A DNA stretch of 64,000 nt. It comes from Rhizobacter terrae (lineage in GTDB: Bacteria > Pseudomonadota > Gammaproteobacteria > Burkholderiales > Burkholderiaceae_C). Below, in pieces: positions 52,484 to 60,949 of this stretch (within the stretch, counting starts at the first letter, position 1; each line of letters opens with the position of its first letter). Location of the stretch: positions 1 to 64,000 of the forward strand of contig NZ_QUSW01000005.1 of assembly GCF_003852895.1 (NCBI RefSeq), read 5' to 3'. A program made the position numbers and the translations under genes. The notes under the pieces are model-generated. The model was given only the letters and a program-made list of their open reading frames with translations, made no database searches and had not been told where the DNA came from.

Positions 52484-53815
52484 TTACAGGATGTAGCGCG
52501 ACAAGTCCTCGTCCTTGGACAGTTCGCCCAGCTTGGCGTCCACTTCTGCCGCACCCAGCGCCACCGTCTGCCCACCCAGGTTGGGCGCGTCGAAGCTCAC
52601 CTCATCCAGCAGCCGCTCCATCACCGTCGACAGCCTCCGCGCACCGATGTTCTCGGTGCGCTCGTTCACGTCGCAGGCGATCTGCGCGATGCGGCGGATG
52701 CCGTCTGGCTTGAGCTCCAGCGTGACCCCTTCGGTGGCCAGCAGCGCCTGGTATTGCTTCACCAGGCTCGCATGCGTCTGCGTGAGGATGGCCTCGAAGT
52801 CGTCCACGCTCAGCGAGCCCAGCTCGACGCGGATCGGAAAGCGCCCCTGCAGCTCGGGAATCAGGTCGCTCGGCTTGCTCAGGTGGAACGCACCTGACGC
52901 GATGAAGAGGATGTGGTCCGTCTTCACGATGCCGTACTTGGTGTTCACCGCCGTGCCTTCCACCAGCGGCAGCAGGTCGCGCTGCACGCCCTGGCGCGAG
53001 ACCTCGGCGCCGCTGCCTTCGGAGCGCGAGGTCACCTTGTCGATCTCGTCGATGAACACGATGCCGTTCTGCTCGGCGTTGGCGAGTGCCGCAGTCCGGA
53101 TCTCTTCCTCGTTCACCAGCTTGGCGGCTTCCTCTTCGATCAGCACCTTGAAGGCCTCGGCGATCTTCATCTTGCGCAGCTTGCGCTTGCCGCCGCCCAT
53201 GTTGGCGAACATGCCGCGCAACTGCTCGGCCATGTCTTCCATGCCGGCCGGGCCCATGATCTCCAGGGCAGGCTTGGTGTCGGCCACCTCGATCTCGACG
53301 TCCTTGTCGTCCAGCACGCCTTCTCGAAGCCGCTTGCGCATCACCTGCCGCGCGGTGTTGTCCGGCGACTGCGTGGTCATGCCGAACTCGCTGCGCGCGG
53401 GCGGCACGAGGATGTCGAGGATGCGGTCTTCGGCCGCGTCTTCAGCGCGCGTGCGCTGGCGCCGCATCGCGCTCTCGCGCTCCTGCTTGACGGCCATGTC
53501 CAGCAGGTCGCGCACGATGGAGTCCACGTCCTTGCCGACGTAGCCCACCTCGGTGAACTTGGTGGCTTCCACCTTGATGAAGGGCGCGTCGGCCAGCTTG
53601 GCCAGGCGCCGCGCGATCTCGGTCTTGCCCACGCCGGTGGGGCCGATCATCAGGATGTTCTTGGGCGTGATCTCGCCGCGCAGCTTGTCGTCCACCTGCT
53701 GGCGGCGCCAGCGGTTGCGCAAGGCAATGGCCACCGCGCGCTTGGCGTCGCGCTGGCCCACGATGTGGCGGTCGAGTTCGGAGACGATCTCTTGCGGGGT
53801 CATGCTCGATTTCAT
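52484..53815 (-). CDS. hslU: HslU, ATPase subunit of the HslUV protease
   Basis: 443 aa from the ATG at 53815, exactly the length of the E. coli protein; the frame upstream overlaps hslV and is a shadow. Walker [10 protein letters not shown], the pore loop [10 protein letters not shown], Walker B VFIDEIDK, sensor and C-terminal ends ([12 protein letters not shown]) are all intact. It unfolds substrates for HslV. Start lies 1 base after the hslV stop (TGA-C-ATG). Normally heat-shock controlled. Confidence 0.98.
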   Translation of the reverse strand: MKSSMTPQEIVSELDRHIVGQRDAKRAVAIALRNRWRRQQVDDKLRGEITPKNILMIGPTGVGKTEIARRLAKLADAPFIKVEATKFTEVGYVGKDVDSIVRDLLDMAVKQERESAMRRQRTRAEDAAEDRILDILVPPARSEFGMTTQSPDNTARQVMRKRLREGVLDDKDVEIEVADTKPALEIMGPAGMEDMAEQLRGMFANMGGGKRKLRKMKIAEAFKVLIEEEAAKLVNEEEIRTAALANAEQNGIVFIDEIDKVTSRSEGSGAEVSRQGVQRDLLPLVEGTAVNTKYGIVKTDHILFIASGAFHLSKPSDLIPELQGRFPIRVELGSLSVDDFEAILTQTHASLVKQYQALLATEGVTLELKPDGIRRIAQIACDVNERTENIGARRLSTVMERLLDEVSFDAPNLGGQTVALGAAEVDAKLGELSKDEDLSRYIL

Positions 53816-53816
53816 G

Positions 53817-54356
53817 TCAGGACCCCAGGGTCTCGATGGTGTGGTTCTGGTTGGTATAGATGCACAGGTCGCCAGCGATCTCCAGGGACTTCTTGACGAT
53901 GTCCGCCGGTGCCAGGGCGGTGTGCTCGTACAGCGCACGGGCCGCGGCCTGTGCATACGAGCCGCCCGAACCGATGGCCACGATGCCGTGCTCGGGTTCG
54001 AGCACGTCGCCGTTGCCGGTGATGATGAGCGAGGCGTCCTTGTCGGCCACGGCCAGCATGGCTTCCAGCCGGCGCAGCACGCGGTCGGTGCGCCAGTCCT
54101 TGGTGAGCTCGATGGCCGCGCGCACGAGGTGGCCCTGGTGCTTTTCCAGCTTGGCCTCGAAGCGCTCGAAGAGGGTGAAGGCGTCGGCGGTGGCGCCTGC
54201 GAAGCCGGCCAGCACCTGGTCGCGGTACAGCTTGCGCACCTTGCGGGCGGAGGCCTTGACGACGACGTTGCCGAGGGTGACTTGTCCGTCACCACCCAAC
54301 GCGACGATGTTGCCGCGACGCACGCTCAGGATGGTCGTGCCGTGGTAGTTTTCCAT
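53817..54356 (-). CDS. hslV: HslV, peptidase subunit of the HslUV protease
   Basis: 179 aa. Threonine peptidase of the 20S-proteasome fold. The mature N-terminal Thr follows a short propeptide ([15 protein letters not shown]), typical of Burkholderiales; [10 protein letters not shown] and [14 protein letters not shown] are conserved. Assembles as two hexameric rings with HslU. First gene of the hslVU operon. CTTGAAA at minus-strand 54391-54385 resembles a sigma-32 -35 box but lies too close to the ATG for a normal leader. Confidence 0.97.
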   Translation of the reverse strand: MENYHGTTILSVRRGNIVALGGDGQVTLGNVVVKASARKVRKLYRDQVLAGFAGATADAFTLFERFEAKLEKHQGHLVRAAIELTKDWRTDRVLRRLEAMLAVADKDASLIITGNGDVLEPEHGIVAIGSGGSYAQAAARALYEHTALAPADIVKKSLEIAGDLCIYTNQNHTIETLGS

Positions 54357-54458
54357 GGGAGCTATCTGCAGTGGAGGAGCGGCATTTCAAGGCCGCGATG
54401 CCCACAGCATAGGCCCTGTTCGCACGGGGATGTCACCACGCCCGAGGGGCGTGGAGGG

Positions 54459-56207
54459 TCAGACTGTGCGGACCTTGACCTTGGCGTGCTCGGTGATGCC
54501 CATGGCCCCGAAGAACAGCGCCACGAGCCGCTGCGCTTCCACGAAGCCCACCGTGCGGTTCTCGGTGCGGCGTGCCAGCACCCAGTTCAGCAGGTCGCCC
54601 GCGGCGATGAAGTCCACGCGGATCAGCTTGGAGCACGACACGTTGACGATGGCCGCGCCACCGAGCTGGTCGTTGAGCTTCTTCAGCGTCGGGCCGATGT
54701 CGCCCACCAGCTGGCCGGACAGCTCCACGCTGGCCACCTGCACCATGTTGGGCTCTTCGATGAGCTGCGATTCCACGAAGCTCGTGGACACCTCGCTCAC
54801 CACCGACAGGCCCGGCGAATGCGTGCTGTGCTCAGGCCCGCTGATGCGCACCTGGCATTTGGCGGGCTCCCACGACGGCGGCGAGACCTCGTAGGTCACG
54901 CAGTAGTCGATGGCGGCCTCGTCGAAGGCATCGGGCCGGTTGGTCATGCGCAGCGCGTCCAGGCGCAGCTGCCAGTAGGCGGGGTCGGCGTCGCGCACGC
55001 CGGTGGGCGCGCTGTCGACCAGCACCGCCAGCAGCCGCTCGCCGTTGAGCCAGCGCATGTCCAGCTTCTGGCCGATCCAGGTGCGGAACAGCTCGCTCAT
55101 CCGCGCACAGGCCTCAGGGTCGATGAGGCGCATGTTGCCCCAGTCGAACACCCAGGGCAGGGGCATCTGCAGGGTCTGCGAGCGCAGCTTGGCGACGGTT
55201 TCTGCGTCGACCACCTCGGGGCAGATCCAGCCCACCTGACCATCGGGCCGGGGCACTGGCGGCGCATTGGACGCACGCGGCTTGTTCTCTTCCGCCAGGG
55301 CGGCTTCGGCCACCAGCTGCGGCATGGAGAACCACTGCGGCGCCGACCAGCCGAACTGCTGGGCGTAGTCGACCGCCAGGGCCTCGAACTTGTTGTGCTG
55401 GCCGATGGCGCGGTACAGGTCGAACAGCACCAGCCAGGTCTCGGCGTGCTGCGCGCGGCTGCCGCCCGGCGAGGTGAGGCTCGACAGGGACTGCTCGCAC
55501 AGCTCGAAATCGGCGTTGGCGAAGGCGATGACGGCTTCGTCCAGCTCCGGATCGTGGGCCACCTCGCTCACCTCGACGGCAAACGGGTTGGCAAAGTCGG
55601 CGGAATTGGTGTCCAGGTTCAGCGGCGAGAGCGGGGACATGCCCGGACTCATCACTGCTGCGGCCGGCGCAGCCGCCAGCTTGCCGCGCTCGCTGGGCAC
55701 GCCGGTGTCGACCACCCGGCCACCGTCGGGCGCCGCATTGAACGGCGCGTGGGCGCTCTGGCGGGCGGCCGGCGTCGGCTCCATGGGCACCGGCTGGGTG
55801 CGGGCGTTGTAGAACTCGGGGGAGCGGCGCTGCGAGCCGTGGTAGCCGCCGTCGCCCACCATCTGCTGCTCGATCTCGTCGATCTTGGCCTTGACGCCCA
55901 CGTCCTGCTTGGCGCCGCTGTCGATGCGGGCTTCGGAGTCGTCGATCTTCGAGGAGCCGCCCAGGGCGGCGAGCTGCTCGCTGGACAGGCCTTCGCGGCG
56001 CACCTTGCGCAGCATGTCGAACTCGCGCTTGCGCACGAAGTCGTTGCGCCGCTTGCGCTCGATCATCGCCTTGAGTTCCGACTTGGCGAACTCGGTCTCC
56101 CGCGCTTCGGCCGAAGGCGGTTCCAGGTCGCTCCATTCGGTGGCCGGGTTGGCCACGAACTTCACGACTTTGCGGAAGAAACTCGTCGTGTCTTTGGGGT
56201 CCGCCAT
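54459..56207 (-). CDS. STAS-domain protein with FimV-like helical region
   Basis: 582 aa, no signal or membrane segment. N-terminal ~80 residues are basic and helical (FFRKVVKFVANPATEWSDLEPPSAEARETEFAKSELKAMIERKRRNDFVRKREFDMLRK). A Pro/Ala-rich linker leads to FADADFELCEQSLSSL...WLVLFDLYRAIGQHNKFEALAVDYAQQFGWSAPQWF (~230-310), which resembles the C-terminal repeat of FimV-like proteins. The C-terminal ~100 residues (MVQVASVELSGQLVGDIGPTLKKLNDQ...) look like a STAS/anti-sigma-antagonist-like domain. Function unknown; perhaps a cytosolic scaffold. Downstream of dksA (34-bp gap). A perfect GC hairpin (54436-54454) follows its stop. Confidence 0.75.
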   Translation of the reverse strand: MADPKDTTSFFRKVVKFVANPATEWSDLEPPSAEARETEFAKSELKAMIERKRRNDFVRKREFDMLRKVRREGLSSEQLAALGGSSKIDDSEARIDSGAKQDVGVKAKIDEIEQQMVGDGGYHGSQRRSPEFYNARTQPVPMEPTPAARQSAHAPFNAAPDGGRVVDTGVPSERGKLAAAPAAAVMSPGMSPLSPLNLDTNSADFANPFAVEVSEVAHDPELDEAVIAFANADFELCEQSLSSLTSPGGSRAQHAETWLVLFDLYRAIGQHNKFEALAVDYAQQFGWSAPQWFSMPQLVAEAALAEENKPRASNAPPVPRPDGQVGWICPEVVDAETVAKLRSQTLQMPLPWVFDWGNMRLIDPEACARMSELFRTWIGQKLDMRWLNGERLLAVLVDSAPTGVRDADPAYWQLRLDALRMTNRPDAFDEAAIDYCVTYEVSPPSWEPAKCQVRISGPEHSTHSPGLSVVSEVSTSFVESQLIEEPNMVQVASVELSGQLVGDIGPTLKKLNDQLGGAAIVNVSCSKLIRVDFIAAGDLLNWVLARRTENRTVGFVEAQRLVALFFGAMGITEHAKVKVRTV

Positions 56208-56241
56208 GTCAGGGTACTGCGGCTTCGATGTGGGCGACTAC

Positions 56242-57153
56242 TCAGTCGCCGAACATCTTCTGCTTGAGCTCTCGGCGCTGCTGTGCTTCCAGTGACAGTG
56301 TAGCGGTGGGGCGGGCGATCAGACGGCCCAGTCCGATCGGTTCGCCGGTTTCGTCACAGAAACCGTAGTCGCCGGCGTCGATGCGTGCCAGGGACTGCGA
56401 GATCTTCTTGAGCAGCTTGCGCTCCCGATCGCGTGTGCGAAGTTCGAGCGCGTGTTCTTCCTCGATCGTGGCGCGGTCGGCCGGGTCCGGGACGATGGAG
56501 GTGTCTTCGCGCAGGTGCTCGGTGGTCTCGCCGGCGTTGGACAGGAGGTCGTCCTTCAGGACCTGCAGCTTGGCCCGGAAGAAGTCCAGCTGCTTTTCGT
56601 TCATGTATTCGCTGTCAGGCATGGCGAGGAGTTCGGCCTCGGTCAGGTCACGGCCTGCCTTTGTCTTCCATGCGTTGGCCAGCTTCGGGTCGGCCTTGTG
56701 TGCTTGCTTGGGGATGTCCACTGCGAGGTTGTTCATCTGTCGGGTTGGGGGCCTGGGCGGAGCGAACCGGTCGGCGAATCGGGAGGTCGGGGGAGGGAGA
56801 GGGGCTGTTGCCGGAGGTTCTGCTGCCGCTTTGGAGGATCTTTTCGGTGCTGCCGCGGCGGTGACGCTGGCCAGTTCGGGTTCCGCGTGTTTGTGTGCGG
56901 GCGCCGGTTTGGGGGGAGGCGGTGGCATGGGCGCCGGCTTGGCCGCCGCTACGGGCTTGGCGGCCTTGGCCGGTTCGTGGTGTGCCGCCGGTTTCGCTGC
57001 CTTGGGCGCCGGCTTGGCCGGGGCTGCAGGGGCTGCCTTCGGGGCCGCTTTTGCCGGCGCCGTTTTCGCTGCAGGCTTGGTCGCCTTGGCCGCCGGCGTT
57101 TTCGCCGCTGGCTTCTTGGCGCTTGCTTGCTTTGCTGCCGGTGTCTTGCTCAC
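56242..57153 (-). CDS. dksA: RNA polymerase-binding transcription factor DksA with long N-terminal tail
   Basis: 303 aa, twice the usual ~150. Residues 1-~140 are an Ala/Lys/Pro-rich low-complexity tail with repeats such as KPAAKTPAAKAT. The DksA core begins near MNNLAVDIPKQ: coiled coil with the DPADRATIEEEHALELRTRDRERKLLKK tip, then the zinc-finger region GFCDETGEPIGLGRLIARPTATLSLEAQQRRELKQKMFGD, which keeps only one of four Cys. This Cys-poor form is typical for many beta- and alphaproteobacteria. The start is a GTG at 57153 with GAGGAG upstream. Works with ppGpp on rRNA and amino-acid promoters. Confidence 0.92.
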   Translation of the reverse strand: MSKTPAAKQASAKKPAAKTPAAKATKPAAKTAPAKAAPKAAPAAPAKPAPKAAKPAAHHEPAKAAKPVAAAKPAPMPPPPPKPAPAHKHAEPELASVTAAAAPKRSSKAAAEPPATAPLPPPTSRFADRFAPPRPPTRQMNNLAVDIPKQAHKADPKLANAWKTKAGRDLTEAELLAMPDSEYMNEKQLDFFRAKLQVLKDDLLSNAGETTEHLREDTSIVPDPADRATIEEEHALELRTRDRERKLLKKISQSLARIDAGDYGFCDETGEPIGLGRLIARPTATLSLEAQQRRELKQKMFGD

Positions 57154-57331
57154 AGGAGTCTCCTCGCTACGGCGGTTATACCCGCTCTGTCCACGATGTT
57201 TTCAGCACCGGGGCGAATTTGGGCGCCGCGGATTGTAGCCACGTTGTTTTGAGGCCGCTGGGGCCTTTTTCCGCTGGGAAACCCTGTCAGTTGAAACACC
57301 GGCAATCCGTCTCGATACAGAGGGGTCCGGC

Positions 57332-58381
57332 TCAGGCCAGGCATTGCTCCAGGCCCTGCAGGAACACATCCTTGGGCAAATCGATACCAATGAACACCAT
57401 CTTGCTGGTCTTCTTCTCGCCGGGCGCCCACTTCGGGCCCAGGTCGCTGCCCATCAGCTGGTGCACGCCCTGGAAGATCACCTTCTTGTCGGTGCCCTTC
57501 ATGTTCAGCACGCCTTTGTAGCGCAGCAGCTTCGGGCCGTAAACCTGCACGATGGCGCCCAGGAAGTCTTCCAGCTTGGCCGGGTTGAACGGCCGGTCGG
57601 AGCGGAAGACGAAGCTCTTCACGTCGTCGTCGTGGGCGTGGTGGTGCGGGTGGTCGCAATGCTCGCCGTGATCGTGGTCATGGTCGTGATCGTGGGCATG
57701 CCCATGGTGGTGGCCGTGGTCGTCGGCGTTCAGGAAGTCCGGGTCGATCTCCAGCTTGGCGTTCAGGTTGAAGCCGCGCAGGTCGAACACCTCGGAGATG
57801 GCCACCTCGCCGAAGTTCACCCGGCGCTGCGGCGCGCGCGGGTTCATGTGCTTGACGCGGTGGGCCAGGTCCTCGACCTCCTCGTCGTTCACGAGGTCGG
57901 CCTTGCTGATGAAGATCTGGTCGGCGAAGCCCACCTGGCGGCGCGCTTCCTGACGCTCGTCGAGCTGGCCCTGTCCGTGCTTGGCGTCCACCAGCGTCAG
58001 GATGCTGTCCAGCAAGTAGCTCTCGGCCACCTCGTCATCCATGAAGAAGGTCTGGGCGACGGGGCCGGGGTCGGCCAGGCCGGTGGTCTCGATCACCACG
58101 CGGTCGAAGTCCAGCTCGCCCTTGCGGCGCTTCTCGGCCAGGTCGGTCAGCGTGGTGCGCAGGTCTTCGCGGATGGTGCAGCACACGCAGCCGTTGTTGA
58201 GCTGGATGATCTGCTCCTTGGTGTCCTGCACCAGGATCTCGTTGTCGATGTTCTCGTCGCCGAATTCGTTCTCGATGACGGCAATCTTCTGGCCGTGGGC
58301 CTCGGTGAGCACCCGCTTCAGCAGCGTGGTCTTGCCCGAGCCGAGGAAGCCGGTGAGGATGGTGGCAGGAATGAGGGCCAT
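57332..58381 (-). CDS. CobW/COG0523-family GTPase (metal chaperone)
   Basis: 349 aa from the ATG at 58381. GTPase P-loop GFLGSGKTT (11-19), metal-binding GCVCC (Cys65, Cys67, Cys68), SKADLV as G4, and a His/Asp-rich segment (~residues 218-255: DDHGHHHGHAHDHDHDHDHGEHCDHPHHHAHDDD, shown elsewhere in short form) before the CobW C-terminal domain. Family members deliver zinc or cobalt to client enzymes; the His-rich run suggests zinc storage. Divergent from corC. A Zur-type site was not identified by eye. Confidence 0.88.
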   Translation of the reverse strand: MALIPATILTGFLGSGKTTLLKRVLTEAHGQKIAVIENEFGDENIDNEILVQDTKEQIIQLNNGCVCCTIREDLRTTLTDLAEKRRKGELDFDRVVIETTGLADPGPVAQTFFMDDEVAESYLLDSILTLVDAKHGQGQLDERQEARRQVGFADQIFISKADLVNDEEVEDLAHRVKHMNPRAPQRRVNFGEVAISEVFDLRGFNLNAKLEIDPDFLNADDHGHHHGHAHDHDHDHDHGEHCDHPHHHAHDDDVKSFVFRSDRPFNPAKLEDFLGAIVQVYGPKLLRYKGVLNMKGTDKKVIFQGVHQLMGSDLGPKWAPGEKKTSKMVFIGIDLPKDVFLQGLEQCLA

Positions 58382-58511
58382 GGTTCGTGTCCTGATCAGG
58401 GGTGCCAGCCCAGATATGGGCGCAGGCACGGGAAACAACCCGCCAAGCTAGCACACTTGGGAAATCCTGTTGGGTTAAGCTGGCGCTCCCCTCACTGCTC
58501 GCCCTGGTGCG

Positions 58512-59414
58512 ATGTCCGATCCCCATTCCGGTCACGGCGGCCGCGCCCGACATGGCGAAAAGCCGCCTGCCCACGCCGACAAGCGCAATCTCTTCCAGCG
58601 GCTCGTCGAGTTCGTCCACCCCGGCCCCGACTCCACCGACGAGCTGATCGAGACACTGGCGGACGCGGAGGACCGCGAGCTCATCGCCCCCGAGTCGCGC
58701 ATGATGCTCGAAGGCGTGATCCGCATGGCCGGCATGACGGCCGGCGACGTGATGGTGGCCGCCCCGCGCATGGACCTGCTGGACATCGAGGCGCCCTACG
58801 AAGACGTGCTGCACCTGGTGATCGGCACCGGCCACTCGCGCTTCCCGGTCTATGAAGGCCAGCGCGACAACATCATCGGCATCCTGATGGCGAAGGACCT
58901 GCTCAAGCTGCAGCGCTCGCCTGACCTGAACCTGCGCACGCTTTTGCGCCCCACGGTGTTCGTGCCCGAATCCAAGGGCCTGAACGAACTCCTGCGCGAC
59001 TTCCGCTCCAACCGCAACCACCTGGCCCTGGTCATCGACGAGTTCGGCTCCACCGCCGGCCTCATCACCATCGAGGACGTGCTGGAGGAGATCGTCGGCG
59101 AGATCGAGGACGAGTTCGACGAGAAGGGCGGCGACACCAGCAGCGTCTACACACTGGCCGACGGCAGCCACCGCGTGGCCGGCGACGCGCCCATTGCCTC
59201 GGTGAACGAGGCCTTTGCCGCCTCGCTGCCCGAGGCCGACTTCGACACCATCGGCGGACTGGTCGCGCACGAGATGGGCCGCGTGCCCCGGCGCGACGAG
59301 GCCCTCACGCTGGGCGGCCTGCTGTTCACGGTGATGCTGACCCGCGGCGGCGCGGTGCGCTGGTTCAAGGTGATCCGAGCGCCCGAGGAAGCCCTGGGCA
59401 GCGACGGCGCCTGA
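58512..59414 (+). CDS. corC: CorC/HlyC-family CBS-domain protein
   Basis: 300 aa. Two CBS domains (~residues 70-205: VMVAAPRMDLLDIEAPYEDVLHLVIGTGHSRFPVYEGQRDNIIGILMAKDLL; FVPESKGLNELLRDFRSNRNHLALVIDEFGSTAGLITIEDVLEEIVG) and a C-terminal CorC_HlyC domain. No membrane part. Members contribute to Mg/Co efflux and envelope integrity. Its stop overlaps the lnt start by one base (TGATG), as in many proteobacteria. Confidence 0.92.
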   Translation: MSDPHSGHGGRARHGEKPPAHADKRNLFQRLVEFVHPGPDSTDELIETLADAEDRELIAPESRMMLEGVIRMAGMTAGDVMVAAPRMDLLDIEAPYEDVLHLVIGTGHSRFPVYEGQRDNIIGILMAKDLLKLQRSPDLNLRTLLRPTVFVPESKGLNELLRDFRSNRNHLALVIDEFGSTAGLITIEDVLEEIVGEIEDEFDEKGGDTSSVYTLADGSHRVAGDAPIASVNEAFAASLPEADFDTIGGLVAHEMGRVPRRDEALTLGGLLFTVMLTRGGAVRWFKVIRAPEEALGSDGA

Positions 59415-60949
59415 TGGCAGGCCCCCGACCGCCCCGGCTGCCCCTGCGGCCGCTCACGCTGCCCTTCGACGTCATCGCCGCGGCGGCCTTCGGGGCGCTG
59501 CAGACGCTCGCCTTCGTCTACACCGAGGCCTGGTGGCTGCAACTGCTGGGTGCGGCCTGGCTGGCCTGGCGCGGGTCGGTCACTTCGCCCGGACGTGCAG
59601 GTCTGGTCGGCTGGCTGTACGGCACGGCCTGGATGGCCACTGGCACCTTCTGGCTCTTCATCAGCATGAACCGCTACGGCGGCCTGCCGGCCTGGATGGC
59701 CGCGCTGGCGGTGCTCGCGCTGGCCGGCTTCGTCTCCCTCTACCTGGCCGCGGCGATGGCGGCGTTCTCGCGCTGGCGCATGGGCGGTCCGGCCTGCAAC
59801 AGCCTGCTGTTCGGGGCGGTGTGGCTGTTGGCGGAGCTGGCGCGAGGGGTGATCTTCACCGGCTTTCCCTGGCTGGCCTCCGGCTATGCCCACGTCGACG
59901 GGCCGCTGGCGGCGCTGGCGCCTTTCGTCGGCGTGTATGGCCTGGGTGCGGTGGGTGCGGCCCTGGCGGCCTGGACGGCGCTGGCCTTCACCCGCACGCG
60001 GCTACGCTACCTCGGGCTGGCCGGTGCGGCCGCGGCGCTGGTGCTGTGCGCGCTCGTGCAGCCGGCCCTCACCTTCACCCAGCCCACGGGCACGCTGTCG
60101 GTGACGCTGCTGCAAGGCGACATCCCGCAGGACGAGAAGTTCGCCACCGAGCACCAGGGCGAGGCGTTGCGGTGGCATGTGGAGACCATGGCTGCCGCCC
60201 AGGGCGACCTCGTCATCGCGCCTGAAACCGCGGTGCCCTTCCTGCCGCAGCAACTGCCCGACGGCTTCTGGGACCAACTGCGCCAGCGCTACGCCACCGG
60301 CCCGACCCATGCCTTGTTCGGCGTGCCGCTGGGCGACGAACAGGCCGGCTACACCAACTCCGCCGTCGGCCTCGCGCCTGGTGCGAAGGAGCCATACACC
60401 TACGCCAAGCACCACCTCGTGCCCTTCGGCGAGTTCATTCCCAAGGGGTTTCGCTGGTTCACCCAGATGATGAACATCCCCCTGGGTGACTTCAACCGCG
60501 GGGCGCTGAACGCGCCATCGTTCGTGGTGAAGACCGAGCGGGTCGCGCCCAACATCTGCTACGAGGACTTGTTCGGCGAGGAGCTGGCCGCGCGTTTTGC
60601 CGACCCGGCCGGGGCGCCCACGATGATGGCCAACATCAGCAACATCGGCTGGTTCGGCGAGACCATCGCGGTGGAACAGCACCTGAACATCTCGCGCATG
60701 CGCTCGCTGGAATTCGAGCGGGCCATGCTGCGCGCCACCAACACCGGCGCCACCGTGATCATCGACCATCGCGGCCACGTGACGAATTCGCTCAAGCCCT
60801 TCACCCGCGGCGTGCTCGAAGGGCCCGTCCAGGGCCGCCAGGGCACCACGCCCTTCGCCTGGTGGGCCTCGCGCTGGAGCCTGTGGCCGCTGGCGCTGCT
60901 GGGTGCGGCCGTCACGGCGGGCTTCATCGTCCTGCGGCGCAGGTTATGA
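59414..60949 (+). CDS. lnt: Apolipoprotein N-acyltransferase
   Basis: 511 aa. N-terminal six or so membrane helices, then a nitrilase domain: catalytic Glu in VIAPETAVPFL, Lys in YAKHHLVPFGEFIP, and Cys in NICYEDLFGEE. It adds the third acyl chain to lipoproteins at the periplasmic side of the inner membrane. Coupled to corC upstream; its stop overlaps the HD/LuxR gene start (ATGA), making a three-gene operon. Confidence 0.97.
   Translation: MAGPRPPRLPLRPLTLPFDVIAAAAFGALQTLAFVYTEAWWLQLLGAAWLAWRGSVTSPGRAGLVGWLYGTAWMATGTFWLFISMNRYGGLPAWMAALAVLALAGFVSLYLAAAMAAFSRWRMGGPACNSLLFGAVWLLAELARGVIFTGFPWLASGYAHVDGPLAALAPFVGVYGLGAVGAALAAWTALAFTRTRLRYLGLAGAAAALVLCALVQPALTFTQPTGTLSVTLLQGDIPQDEKFATEHQGEALRWHVETMAAAQGDLVIAPETAVPFLPQQLPDGFWDQLRQRYATGPTHALFGVPLGDEQAGYTNSAVGLAPGAKEPYTYAKHHLVPFGEFIPKGFRWFTQMMNIPLGDFNRGALNAPSFVVKTERVAPNICYEDLFGEELAARFADPAGAPTMMANISNIGWFGETIAVEQHLNISRMRSLEFERAMLRATNTGATVIIDHRGHVTNSLKPFTRGVLEGPVQGRQGTTPFAWWASRWSLWPLALLGAAVTAGFIVLRRRL

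Noticed and set aside
53816-54295. 160-residue N-terminal extension of hslU
   Set aside because: Antisense-like, low-complexity shadow of hslV; the 443-aa form equals the family length.
54385-54391. Sigma-32-like -35 box (CTTGAAA, minus strand) upstream of hslV
   Set aside because: It lies only 28 bp before the ATG and no CCCCAT-type -10 follows at the right distance; transcription would begin at or inside the start codon.
57154-57331. Possible gene between dksA and the CobW GTPase
   Set aside because: No frame of credible composition or Shine-Dalgarno was found; treated as intergenic.
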